Origin: Amborella trichopoda
Lineage: Eukaryota > Streptophyta > Magnoliopsida > Amborellales > Amborellaceae
Direction: 5' to 3'
Length of the DNA stretch: 64,000 nt
NCBI RefSeq assembly: GCF_000471905.2
Contig: NW_006494931.1
Coordinates: 498,504 to 562,503 of the forward strand
How positions within the stretch are numbered: position 1 is the stretch's first letter; each line of letters starts with the position of its first letter. The position numbers and the translations under genes are program-made. Below are positions 22,352 to 33,560 of the stretch, piece after piece. Under the pieces are notes generated by a model, which did not search any database, was not told the DNA's origin, and saw only the letters and a list, made by a program, of their open reading frames with translations.

Positions 22352-23329
22352 TGTCACGACCCCGCCTCAGGCCCTGTCGGGGCCTGCCCATGCCAGTGTC
22401 AGGCCTGCCGAGGCCCCAGTTGGGGGCTTGACAGTCGAGATACTCACAAAAACATATGAGAGCGCACAAGAAGAAAGGGAAAAAAAAGAAAATAATAAAT
22501 GAATACATTTAATAGAGTCCAACTTATATGAAAAATGTCTAAGGCCAACCGCCCAAAAGAAGAAAACTGAGTCAATAAAAAAATATAGACTATCTGACAG
22601 TACTGGCACAATGCAAGCATAACGAAAAAACGAAGAAGACAGTAGCACGCCTCCCAAAAGCCACTACTTGGCATCGATACCCATCACTTCTGGCTCTCAA
22701 TCTACAGTGGTGAAACAACAGAATGAGCTACCAGGCTCAGTAAGCAGAAATTTGTTGTATTGATTTCATGCATTCTAATACATGCTATTAGATAAATTCA
22801 TTTCTTATCTTACACATATCATGTATTCCTTAGTGGACAAATAAAAAAAGCATGATACATTAACCATATGCACATGATTCATATCAAGATCAACAACAAT
22901 CTAAATTTAGTAGTTTAAAATATTACTACAATTAAATCTTAGATATGATTAAATAATCATGCAACCTACAGTAGAAATGCCACCACCGGGTTAGTTCGAT
23001 GCATAGCTCTCCTACCTTACACCCGCAGGAGAGACGCCACCACCGGGGTAGTCCGATGCGTAGAGCCTCACACATGCACACCACCCCAGCGCGCTTGGGG
23101 TTTTTGATAGGCATTGGCCTTGCAAGACACGACCTCATGTACCTTTCTGGCGAGAAAGTGTTACACTACCAAAGTGGTCCCAGTGAGTAGTGCCTCACAT
23201 AAGTTTTTGGGGGTGCGACCACCTAAACACACACACTCCTAATTCTCGTCCTATCATAGAGAGCAAGGAAAAATAACAGCTGCAAGCACAAATATCTCAT
23301 TAGATGATAACAGTAGTATGTTTTCATGC

Positions 23330-23650
23330 GCACATATCTTATCAAAAGCATGTTATCATGCATTGTTCATATAACAAAAGCATGTCTCTATGCACACATA
23401 TCTTATCAAAAGCATGTTACCATGCATAGATCATATAATAGAAGCATGTCTCCATGCATACATATCCTATCAGAAACATGTCTTCATGCACACATATCTT
23501 ATTAGAAGCATGTTACCATGCATTGATCATATAACAGAAGAATGTCTCCATGCACACATATCTTATCAGACGCAGGTTACCATGCATAGATCATATAACA
23601 GAAGCATGTTTCCATGCGCACATATCTTATCAGAAGCATGTCATGCATAT
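23330..23650. repeat. 64-bp minisatellite in LTR
   Basis: About five units of AGAAGCATGTCTCCATGCACACATATCTTATC plus GCATGTTACCATGCATAGATCATATAAC. The mirror array at 28650-29040 in the opposite LTR has more units, so copy number changed after the LTRs separated. Confidence 0.9.
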
Positions 23651-23660
23651 AATCATATAA

Positions 23661-23870
23661 TTTACCGAAATAACCCAATCCTTTCTTGCTAATACCTGCA
23701 TAGAAATATGCCACTGACATGGGTAAAGCTAAAGCAACAATAGTATTTATATCATTTGTAGGTGCAGCTAACTCCCCCCGAGGTAACTCTATGATTTTCA
23801 AAGGTAAAAGGGCGCCTGACCAGTTAGAAACAAAAAGAAATAGGAACGTAGTTCCAATAAAGGGAAACAT
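23661..23870 (-). pseudogene. atpI: plastid atpI fragment (NUPT) inside LTR
   Basis: About 210 bp whose minus strand reads without stops [37 protein letters not shown] and [19 protein letters not shown]. This is the central part of the chloroplast ATP synthase CF0 subunit a (subunit IV), an intrinsic membrane protein. The mirror position in the other LTR (about 28555-28620) lacks it, so plastid DNA was inserted into this LTR only. It has no start or stop of its own and is not expressed as AtpI. Some residues differ from what I expect of the plastid protein, indicating decay in the nucleus. Confidence 0.9.
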
Positions 23871-23939
23871 CAACATGTCAAGGGCATGCTATACATATAA
23901 TCACACAAAACGCAAACATGTCTATAGCATGTTATACAT

Positions 23940-24240
23940 ATAATTACAAGAGAGATCACTATGTCATATTATCATGCTTATCAATTCAAGAGATATTATC
24001 ATGTCCATAGTATGATACATATCAATGTAATAGACATCTTTATGTCATTTTACCATGCTTATCAATTCAAGCGACATTATCATGTCAATAGTTTGCTCCA
24101 TATCATGCTTATCAATTCAAGATACATTATCATGTCAATAGCATGCTACTTATCAATGTAATAGACATCACTATGTTATTTTATCATGCTTATCAATTTA
24201 AGAGACATTATCATGTCAATAGTATGCTACATATCAATGT
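23940..24240. repeat. second minisatellite in LTR (TATCAATTCAAGAGACATTATCATGTC type)
   Basis: Three to four imperfect units with ATGCTTATCAATTCAAG, GACATTATCATGTCAATAG and TATCAATGTAATAGACATC. Mirrored at 28255-28560. Confidence 0.85.
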
Positions 24241-25594
24241 AATATAACAAGAAACAGATTGCATAACAAGCAGTGGAGTAACAAACAGGCACTTGTCTCA
24301 TAATAAGCAATGGAGTAACAATCAGGCACTTGTCTCATAACAGGACACGTCTTGAAGTTCTCAAATTATAGTTATGACTGAGTAAATGATCAGGGTAGAT
24401 AAGGAAATTATAGGCCACTGCTCAACAGTACAAGTTCACGGATTGAGTGTGATAGATTTTGCTCGTGATGGGACAAGTTCAGGGTCCAAAAACACTATTT
24501 TTCTGGTTTTTCTAGTAGGACCTTTACCCACTAAAATGAACTTAACTTCAAAAATACACAACAATAGGTCATGAGACCTATTTCCAGAGAAGCTAAACCC
24601 ATAAATGCACAACTTTCATTTAGGAAGTGACACCAAATAAAAGACCCAAGTCTGTCAAACTGCCTGATTCTCTAGGGGTAGCTTCTGTTTTATGCAGTAG
24701 AAACTACAAATTGACACTCCATTAGAAAAACGACTATAACTTTCAAACTATAGGGAATTTTATCATGAGGCCAGAACCCAATTTAAACAAGACTCATTTT
24801 TTTGACATTATAGAGTGGTTCATCTCGTTCTAATGAGTTTTAGTCAATTAGGACATGTCTATTTGTGGAAAATCCCTCCTGAATCCCTCTTGGAGAATGA
24901 GAAAGTGGCATCCAGGAAATCTAAAATGTTCACACCGCTATTCAAAAGAACAACATTTCATGAGAAATCAGCATCATCAAGAATTCAATTCTCAGATCCA
25001 TCATACACTCTTATAGAAGGTAAAAGACGTTATAATAAGTCATTATAAATACTAAATAATTTTGGAAATTCTCAATCAAGATTATGATGCTTTTAACACT
25101 ATCAATCATCAAATCAAGGTCGATATTTCTACTTATTTAAGAAAGAGACCGTCGAACACCGTCCAAGGAAGAGGAGAAGCGAGCCAAGAGGGCGAGAGCG
25201 GGAGCCAAAGACAAGGGTGATCACCTAGTGCACTAAGGGGGAGAGAATGAGCTAGCCAAGGCTCAAGGGTGAGGATGAGATTGATTATAAGAGAGATGAG
25301 ACTAAATTAAGGGGTTTAAATACAATTGAGGATGGTCATGCCCATTTTTAAGGGAGAAATTGGCACATGTCAATCGTGCATATGGGGTGGTGTTTATGTG
25401 CATGCATGTGTTCGTAGCATGAATGTATGACGGTTCATGTGAATATGCATGAAATGGGTATGAGGGTGCCACATGGCACACATGCACATAGTGTAGAGAT
25501 TTTATGTGGCCATGGGTATGTATGCATATGAACATCATGGTGCATGTGGGTGTGTGTGGGTGCCACATGGCACTCATGCATGTGTGAGATCATC

Positions 25595-25855
25595 ATTAAG
25601 CATGGGTGTGTGTGTGCATGTGTGTAATGATGGTACATGGGTGTGTGTGCATGAGTGTAATGATGGTGCATGGGTGTGTGTGCATGAGTGTAATGATGGT
25701 GCATGGGTGTGTGTGTGCATGTGTAATGATGGTGCATGGGTGTGTGTGTGCATGAGTGTAATGATGGATGGTGCATGGGTGTGTGTGCATGAGTGTAATG
25801 ATGGATGGTGCATGGGTGTGTGTGTGCATGAGTGTAATGATGGTTTATGGGTGTT
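25595..25855. repeat. GTGTGTGCATGAGTGTAATGATGGTGCATG minisatellite
   Basis: Seven or so units of about 33-37 bp near one LTR end. Mirrored by fewer units at 26925-27045 in the opposite LTR. It generates overlapping His/Thr-rich and Cys/Val-rich spurious ORFs on both strands. Confidence 0.95.
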
Positions 25856-26149
25856 GATTGACTAAACATGAATGTTGGAATGCGTTGCCCCACACTTAGA
25901 AATGCATGCTCGCGCGATGCGGTGGTCTGAATTTTCGAGCGTGGAATCAACAGTAGCTCGGAATCAAGCGTGTCGCGTACCGTTGAAAAGTTTGAGGTCT
26001 CCTCTACAACAAAGACCCTAAGCGGTTCCAAACCGGCGAGTTTTACACCAGTCGAGATTTTTAGGCGGCTACAGAGTCTGACAAGGTCTGAAATCGAGAT
26101 CGGGCAAAAATTTTAATTGGTATGAAAAACATGAGGACAACATACATAA

Positions 26150-26881
26150 ATAAAGCACGATAAAAATCTCAATCCTTACATCATCCCCCCCTTAAAAGAG
26201 ATTTAGTCATCTAAATCATGTACCTAATCATCGAACAACAGGGGGTACTTCGCTCGAATCTCATCTTCCCGTTCCCAAGTCGACTCCACCCTCGAATGAT
26301 ATTGCCATAATAGGACCTGAGGAATCTCCTTGTTGCGTAACACCTACACCCTCCTATCCAGTATCAAAACTGTCCGTCAATGAAGGTCAGGTCCTCTTTG
26401 ATCGATAAAGGTTCATACCTCAGGACATGGGATGAGTGGGACTGATACTTTCGCAATAATGATACATGGAAGACATTATGGATGTTTGCCAACTCGGGTG
26501 GTAAAATAAGTCGATATGATCTTGCAAGGTTCGATCTAGTGCGGGCTCAACTTTCCTTTCTTGCCGAACCTGATGATGCCCTTTGTTGGCGACACCTTTT
26601 GGAAGACCCGATCCCCCACCTCAAACTCAAGGTCTCTCCTTCAGTTATTGGCGTAACTCTTCTGCCTACTCTGAGCTTTGCTGAGCCTCTCTCGAATCAA
26701 TGCCATCTTATCTAAGGTCACCTGGACAATATCTGGCCCCAAAAGCCTTCTTTCACCAATCTCGTACCAATAGATGGGTGACCTGCATTTCCTTTCATAC
26801 AGGGCTTGTGTCGTTGACTTTATGGGAAGCTGGAATGATTGAGAGTTTTCCTATAATAACAACTTCCAGCTAGTATTCAGA
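26150..26881 (-). pseudogene. Ty3/gypsy integrase C-terminus and chromodomain
   Basis: The minus strand reads ALYERKCRSPIYW (about 26770-26810), then LEFEVGDRVFQKVSPTKGII and RFGKKGKLSP. After frame changes it reads SHVLRYEPLSIKEDLTFID, RVRVLRNKEIPQVL and STWEREDEIRAKYP. This order of integrase C-terminal GKKGKLSPR-type motif and chromodomain-like WEREDEIR motif is typical of plant chromoviruses (Tekay/Del/Reina). It lies upstream of the minus-strand LTR, as the 3' end of that element should. The end at 26881 is abrupt: the next LTR begins there. Confidence 0.85.
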
Positions 26882-29800
26882 TGGGACAACGCATTCCAAC
26901 GCTTATGTTTAGTCAATCAACACCCATGCACCATCATTACACTCATGCGCACACACACACACCCATGCACCATCATTACACTCATGCACATACACATCCA
27001 TGCACCATCATTACACACATGCACACACACACCCATGCTTAATGATGATCACACACATGCATGAGTGCCATGTGGCACCCACACACACCCACATGCACCA
27101 TGATGTTCATATGCATACATACCCATGGCCACATGCATGCATACATAATGAATCTCTACACTACGTGCTTGTGTTCTATGTGGCACCTCTCATACCCATT
27201 TCATGCATATTTACTTCAGCCCTAATACATTCATGCTAGGGACACATGTATGCACATAAACACCACCCCATATGAACGATTGACATAGGGCAATTTCTCC
27301 CTTAAAAATAGGCATGATCATCCTCAATTGCATTTAAACCCCTTCATTTAGTCTCATCTCTCTTTTAATCAATCTCACCCTCACCCTTGAGCCTTGGCTA
27401 GCTCATTCTCTCGCCCTTAGTGCACTAAGTGATCACCCCTTCCTTGTCTTGAGCTCCCCCTCTCGCCCTCTTGGCTCGCTTCTCCTCTTCCTTGGACAGT
27501 GTTCGGCGGTCTCTTTCGTAAGTAAGTAGAAATATCGACCTTGATTTGATGATTGATAGTGTTAAAAACATGACAATCTTGAATGAGAATTTCCAGAATT
27601 CTTTAGTATTTGGAATGAATTATTAGTGCTTCTTTTACTTTGTATAAGAGTATGATGGATCTGAGAATTGAATTCCAGGGATTTTACATGTTTTACATGG
27701 TGCTTTTGACTGATCAAAACTCATTAGCACGTGATGAAACCACTTTGTAATGACAGAAAAATGAGTCTAGTTTAAATTTGGTTTTGGCCTTATGATAAAA
27801 TTCCCTATAGTTTGAAAGTAGTCATTTTCTAATGGAGTGTCAGTTTGTATTTTCTACTACATAAAACAGAAGTTTGACCTGTAGAATCAGGCAGTTTTAC
27901 CAACTTGGGTCTTTTATTTGGCGCCACTTTCTAAATGAAAGTTGTGCATTTCTAGGTGTAGCTTCTCTAGAAACAGGTCCCACGACCTAATGTTGTGTAT
28001 TTTTAAAGTTAAGTTCATTTTAGTGGGCAAAGATCGCTCTGGAAAATCAGAAAAATAGTATTTTCGAACCCTGAACTTGTCCCGTCTCTAGCAAAAGCTC
28101 TCCGTGGACTTGTATTGTTGAGCGGTGGCCTATAATTTCCTTATCTACCCTGATCACTTACTCAGTCATGAGTGTTATTTGAGAACTTGAGGACACGCGT
28201 CCTATTATGAGACAAGTTCATGATTGTTACTCCACTGCTTGTTATGCAATTTGTTTCTTGCTATTACATCGATATGTAGCATGCTATTGATATGATAATG
28301 TCTCTTGAATTGATAAGCATGATAAAATGACATAATGATGTCTATTACATTGATATGTAGCATGTTATTGACATGATAATGTCTCTTGAATTGATAAGCA
28401 TGATAAAATGACAGTGATATTTATTATATTGATATGAAGTATGTTATTGATATGATAATGTCTCTTGAATTGATAAGTATGCTAAAATGACATAGTGATG
28501 TCTATTACATTGATATGTAGCATGCTATTGACATGATAATGTCTCTTGAAATTATATGTTTAGCATGCTCTGGACATGTTGGCATTTTTTTTTATTATAT
28601 GTATAACATGGTCTGAACATGTTCATGTTTCTAGTGATTATTTGTATGACATGCTTATGATAAGATATGTGTGTATGGAGACATGCTTCTTTGATATGAT
28701 CCATGCAAGGTAACATGCTTCTGATAAGATATGTGTGCATGGAGACATGCTTCTGTTATATGATCCATGCATGGTAACATGCTTCTGATAAGATATGTGT
28801 ACATGGAGACATGCTTCTGTTATATGGTCGATGCATGGTAACATGCTTCTGATAAGATATGTGTGCATGGAGATATGCTTCTGATAAGATATGTGTGCAT
28901 GGAGACATGCTTTTGTCATATGATCTATACATGGTAACATGCTTCTGATAAGATATGTATACATGGAGACATGCTTCTGTTATATGATAGATGCATGGTA
29001 ATATGCTTCTGATAAGATATGTGCGCATGGAAACATGCTACTGTTATGATAGGATGAGAGTTAGGAGTGTGTGCTTGGGTGGTCATACTCCCAAATAATT
29101 ACGTGAGGCACTACTCATTGGGACCCCTTTGGTAGTGTAGCGTCCTATCACCAGAAGGGTACAGGAGAGGGCCATTGCCTATAAAAAACCCCAAGCACGC
29201 TGGGGTGATGTGCATGTGTGAGGCGCTATGCCTCGGACTACCCCGGTGGGGGCATCTCAAGGTCGGAGCGCTACGCATCGAACTACCCCGGGGTGGCGTT
29301 TCTACTGCATGTTGCATGATTATTTGATCATATTTGATATTTAAATACAGTAATGTTGGAAACTATTAAATTTAGATTGTTGGTGAACTTGATATGAATC
29401 ATGTGCATATGATTTATGTATCATGCCTTTATTTGTCCAATAAGGAATACATGATATGTGTAAGATTAGAAATGAATCTTCTAATGGCATGTATTAGAAT
29501 GCATGAAATCAATACGTCAAATTTATGCTTACTGGGCTTTGTAGTTCATTCTATTGTTTTACCACTGTAGATTGAGAGCTAGGAGTGACGGGTATCGGTG
29601 CCAGGTGGTGGCTTTTGGGAGGCGTGCTGCTGTCTTCTTGGTTTTCTTGCTATGCTTTCATTGTGCCAGTATGGCCAGATAGTATTTATTTTTTGATTGA
29701 CTCAGTTTTCTTCTTTGGGCCGTTGGGCCTTAGATGTTCTGTATATAAGTTCGACTCTATCAGGTATATTCGATTTTTTTTCCCTTTCTTCATGTGCGCT

Positions 29801-29890
29801 CTCGTATGTTCTTGCGAGTATCGCAACGGTCTGGCCCCCACCTACCAGCCCTAGGTAGACCCCGGTAGGGCTCGGGACGGGGTCATGATA
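26882..29890 (+). mobile_element. 5' LTR of Tekay/Del-like element (plus strand)
   Basis: Starts TGGGACAACGCATTCC and ends GGGACGGGGTCATGATA, directly followed by a tRNA-Met primer binding site, so it is a 5' LTR. It is the inverted counterpart of 22352-25892 but shorter (3.0 kb), lacking the plastid insertion and some minisatellite units. Only the gag start of its internal part can be recognised downstream. Confidence 0.8.
28255..29040. repeat. minisatellites of the right LTR
   Basis: Two arrays mirror those of the left LTR. The first (28255-28560) has units with GATATGTAGCATGCTATTGACATGATAATGTC. The second (28650-29040) has about six units of CATGCTTCTGATAAGATATGTGTGCATGGAGA. Confidence 0.9.
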
Positions 29891-29894
29891 ATTA

Positions 29895-29906
29895 TGGTAT
29901 CAGAGC
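29895..29906 (+). promoter_or_regulatory. primer binding site, initiator tRNA-Met type
   Basis: TGGTATCAGAGC, four bases after the LTR end, is the standard plant retrotransposon primer binding site complementary to the 3' end of initiator tRNA-Met. It fixes the orientation of the element as plus. Confidence 0.9.
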
Positions 29907-30003
29907 GACCAGATTAGGATTCTTGGCTTAGGGTTAGAAGGGCCCTTAGGTTGTTTAAGAATAGGCTAGTAACTAGTTTCTGGGTGTTCATGTTTCAGAT
30001 CAA

Positions 30004-30600
30004 GATGCCAAAGGCTCGTGCCATATTCGAATGTGAGTAATGGGAACACTGAGGTTTTCGGGGAATTCTTTAGGACGCTCAGGGCCATGGCTCAAGTTAT
30101 GAAGGATTGTATGCTGGCCCCAGCTGCCCCTACGGTAGACCATTTAGATGGTGGGTTAATTTAAAGATTCAAGAGACTTGCACCACTAGCATTCTCGGGG
30201 CAGGATCCTTCCTTAAGCCACTTTATCCTAGACATCTGGTACCAATAAGTTTCTTCTTGCTTAAGGATCGGAGATAGGGTGACTTTTGCCTGGAGCCTTT
30301 GTTCCCTTCCTGAGGGTTAAGAGTTCGGTATTCCTCCAGGTTATCCTAATCTGAGATGATGGTATTTAGATTTCTGATCGGGACTCTAAAGTTAGATCTT
30401 TGCAGTGGTTAATAAATAGTCTTCGCAATTCTTACCTGCTCGAGTTGTTCTTTGATATTCCTAAGCCCATGGCTGTGTCTCGGTCTGAATCGGTAGGACT
30501 CACCCACACGCAGGAGGCGCATATGAGGACGATCCTCAAAAGGCGCAAGGGGCCCTCGACCAGTTTGCTACTCTTAGGGTACGAGGGGCCTAATTGAACA
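30004..30600 (+). pseudogene. gag start of the plus-strand Tekay-like element
   Basis: About 100 bp after the primer binding site a frame begins near an ATG (30005). It reads NGNTEVFGEFFRTLRAMAQ and soon LAPLAFSGQDPSLSHFI, like the N-terminal gag of plant chromoviruses. It decays after 30260. Patches such as AQGALDQFATLRVRGA near 30550 may be from the same or another element. No pol of this element is seen in the window. Confidence 0.6.
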
Positions 30601-31117
30601 ATGATCCATTGGCAACGACGTGGTTTGGATTAGCTAATTTGAAATCCGACATGTCTTTTGAATAGATTAAATATGATAGAAGGGGCAGGCTCTATGAAGT
30701 ATGCCCATGTACATTACGGGGGCTATCAAACAAAATGATGGCATGTCAAAAAACGCCCAAAGACGAGAAAGTCATGCTGAGCTTCGACGACATATCATCC
30801 CTCTTCCAATGAAGGGCCTCCTCCTATCAAGCTTCCAAAAATGCCGTCAAGTGAATACTAATCCTCATCATGTCACTCGAAGTGTGACCAAGGCTCAAAA
30901 GACTTGACTTGTGCCAATAGGCGATCATATGACCACATTTGAATCGATATAGCTGACTTCATTGGCCTCAAATAGTGAGCCTGTCGGTCCACTAACAGAT
31001 GGACCTATATAGCAAGTGTTGGTTACGGGAGGAGTAAATCACACCCCGGTAGTCAAATGAGATGATACACCCTAAGGGCCATGCTAGCCCAAAAGTAAGC
31101 TGAACTCCAATTGCAAG

Positions 31118-32255
31118 GTGCTGAACTTAAGGCGCCAAGAGCAGCCTGTGCAACAGCCGCCTCTGTTGATCCTTCGGGACAGCAGTCATTTCAACCTCGT
31201 TGCAGAAAATCGACCGAATCACGAGCTTGTCTCACAATTGCCTCCACGACTTGCAAGTATTAAGACGATGCGGGATCTGGTGATGGAGAGTTTACGGTCG
31301 TTGCATCTTCCTAGTGTACGATCAATCACCATCGTATGTCAACATGATACCCTATGCCCAAGATATCAACGTCCGAAGTTCCCAAAATTTGATGGGCATG
31401 GTTCACCTCATCAATACCTCGCCCACTTTGTATCGGTCTGTGCGGATACCGTCAGTGACAAGTATCTCTTGATACGGCAATTTGTCCAATCCCTATCAGG
31501 ACCAGCCTTCATATGGTACTCACGACAGCTTGCAGGGTCTATGCTCACATGGTGGCAGATGCAGGAAACCTTCCTAGCACACTTTCATAGCACTGAGAGA
31601 GATGTCAACCTATACGAGCTTTTGAATACCAAGCAAAAATATTATGAACCTGTGCAGCAATACATCGACAGATGGTGAAATCTCAACATGGGACAGGCCA
31701 CTCCATTGCCTAAATTACGAGAGGAGCATATGTGCATCAAGAATATGAGACTAGAAATCGCTATACATCTCCAAGCCTCTAACCCATGGACCTTTAGCGA
31801 TTTGGTTTCCAGTGAAACCTCAAGAGCCTCATGAATGGGTTTGGTCTTGGTCCGAAATCAATAACTATTAGGAAAATTCAAAACAAATCAAACCAAGACC
31901 TCCATGACGACCTCGATAGTTGCTCCAAGAGGTAAGGGAAAGGGTTACTCGCCTCCCAAGAACTTACGACTCTCCACAATCGTCAGGACGAAGAGGTGGA
32001 CAAGGAGGAAGACAATGAATGTTCCGTGTGCATCTTGAAAAGACTTATTCTTTTGACAAGGATGAAGTACCTGAGACATTGGAAATTTGCTTGCAACCGA
32101 GACAATCACACTCCCTACGCCAAAGTACCCAATCAAGTCGGACAGACCAATCAACCATACATCATCAGATGCTGGGACACATAGTTAAGGACTGCTTCCC
32201 CTTGAATGATATTATTGAAAATCTTATCAAGGAAGGAAAGCTTAAGCCCCGATGA
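31118..32255 (+). pseudogene. second Ty3/gypsy gag remnant
   Basis: A 186-residue ORF (31118-31678) contains the retrotransposon gag core: RPKFPKFDGHGSPHQYLAHF, then GPAFIWYSRQL, WWQMQETFLAHFHSTER and PVQQYIDRW. It continues with stops to a region like HQMLGHIVKDCFPLNDIIEN (about 32165-32225), the Cys/His-type segment following gag in Tat-like elements. It differs from the gag at 30004 and is a different family. No LTR can be assigned to it. Confidence 0.75.
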
Positions 32256-32519
32256 GTAGGGATCAGCATCAGAAACTGCGGTGGCCAACATGGTAACTGT
32301 AGTTGTTAATGAGTGCGAGGCCTAAAGCACTAAAAAGCTCCCCCTATCGGAAGGATTATACTTTCGACTGAGGTGCAGTGCAGTGCCGTACATCTACGAG
32401 CAGATTGTCGTCTCAGAATTGATCGCCCTGCTAAGGTAAGGGAAGAAGGGTCCTGCAAAGAAAGGCCAACTATCAACAATCGCCTTACTGCCCTTACCAA
32501 GGCACTCAAACTCATGGCC

Positions 32520-33010
32520 TAGAAGACTGCTGGCCAATGAGGGACTTGATACAAGACTTTATTGACCAAGGGGTTATAGCTCTGTCATATTCTTCCCCAA
32601 ACCTTTAGGCCTGCCAGCTGCACCATTTGCACCCTATGAGGTGCATATTGGAAAAGGTTGAAGGACTTTATTGACCGAGGGCTTATTATAGAGGTGCATT
32701 TACACCCTATGAGGTGCATATATTGGAAAAGGTTGAAGGACTTTATTGATCGAGGCTTTATAGAGGTGCATTTACACCCTACGAGGTGCATATATTGGAA
32801 AAGGTTGAAGGACTTTATTGACCAAGGGGTTATAAAGGTGCATATATTGGAAAAGGACTATTGACCTATGAGGTGCATGTATTGAAAAAGGTTGAAGCAC
32901 TTTATTGATCGAGGGGTTATAAAGCTCGGTCTTATGCTTCCCCAAACCATTAGGCCTTGCCAGCTGCACCATTTACACCCTATGAGGTGCATATATTGGA
33001 AAAGTTGGAG
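32520..33010. repeat. gag-derived tandem repeat
   Basis: Four to five units of about 70-85 bp with GGTTGAAGGACTTTATTGACCGAGG, TTATAGAGGTGCATTTACACCC and TATGAGGTGCATATATTGG. In one frame they translate as repeated KDFIDRG..EVHLHP..CIYWKRL. The first unit overlaps the end of the gag-like region, so the array seems to have grown from a short coding segment of the retroelement. Confidence 0.85.
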
Positions 33011-33560
33011 GGCTGTCCTCACCTAAAAATCTTTGAGCTATGCTGAGAATATTCGGGAACCCCTAACTCTTTGGCAGATACTGATAACGTGTCAGAGGGT
33101 GGGTGGCATCTATAAGCGAAAAAGAGAAGAAGTGGATACAATTTGAAGACTTGAGAAGAGTGGGGTTGGACTCATTGAATGCCGCCCTAGCTTTTGCAAA
33201 TACCCGCAGAGCATGAGGAGGTTTCGCCCTCCTTAAGACATACCTTTGCACATTAAGGAAAGAAACGGGCGAAAAGTGTGGAAAGAGACAACTCACAAAT
33301 AACTTTGCTTCCATCCCCAATCTTGAAGGATTTTATGCCTAAAGCTCTTATACTAGAAAACCTTGATAAAGAGGGGGTGACGAGTGATGCCTCTACCAAT
33401 GTCCACATGCAATACGACATGGGTAGTAGAAGTTGATACCGAGCCCCTGGCTAATGCTTGGGAGGAGAATTGCCGAAATTAGACCACCAAAGGATGTCAG
33501 TGCATCTAAAAAGGCGGAAACGCCCGTGGAAGTACAGACCTAGGGTTGCGCCGAGTGTCC
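33010..33560. other. unassigned retroelement remnant
   Basis: No clear protein. The 72-residue ORF at 33458-33676 is basic at first (HLKRRKRPWKYRPR) and Ser-rich at its end (LSSSSSFRSSSVSELES), where it passes into the second viral fragment. The rest shows nothing I can identify. Confidence 0.4.

Larger units (their letters stand above)
22352..25892 (-). mobile_element. 3' LTR of Tekay/Del-like element (minus strand)
   Basis: Its plus-strand left end TGTCACGACCCC is the reverse complement of an LTR end GGGGTCGTGACA. The other end reads TGGGGCAACGCATTCC on the minus strand. It is about 3.5 kb, mirrored by 26882-29890, and contains minisatellites and a plastid insertion. The integrase remnant of the same orientation lies just beyond 25892, so this is the 3' LTR. 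All ORFs inside (for example HTHAP-rich ones near 25600) are translated minisatellites. Confidence 0.8.

Noticed and set aside
23661..23870. Functional atpI gene
   Set aside because: Only an internal piece of about 70 codons, with no start, stop or plastid context, embedded in a nuclear LTR.
25435..26031. 198-codon His/Thr-rich ORF as a gene
   Set aside because: It is mostly a translated CATGAGTGTAATGATGGTG-type minisatellite inside an LTR. Overlapping ORFs exist in several frames on both strands, as expected of a repeat with few stops.
28552..29028. YLIRSMLPC-repeat ORFs
   Set aside because: Translation of the 64-bp LTR minisatellite. Several overlapping frames, no conserved start.
29585..29854. 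89-codon ORF near the LTR end
   Set aside because: It lies wholly within the LTR and is mirrored by hydrophobic ORFs in the opposite LTR. No known domain.
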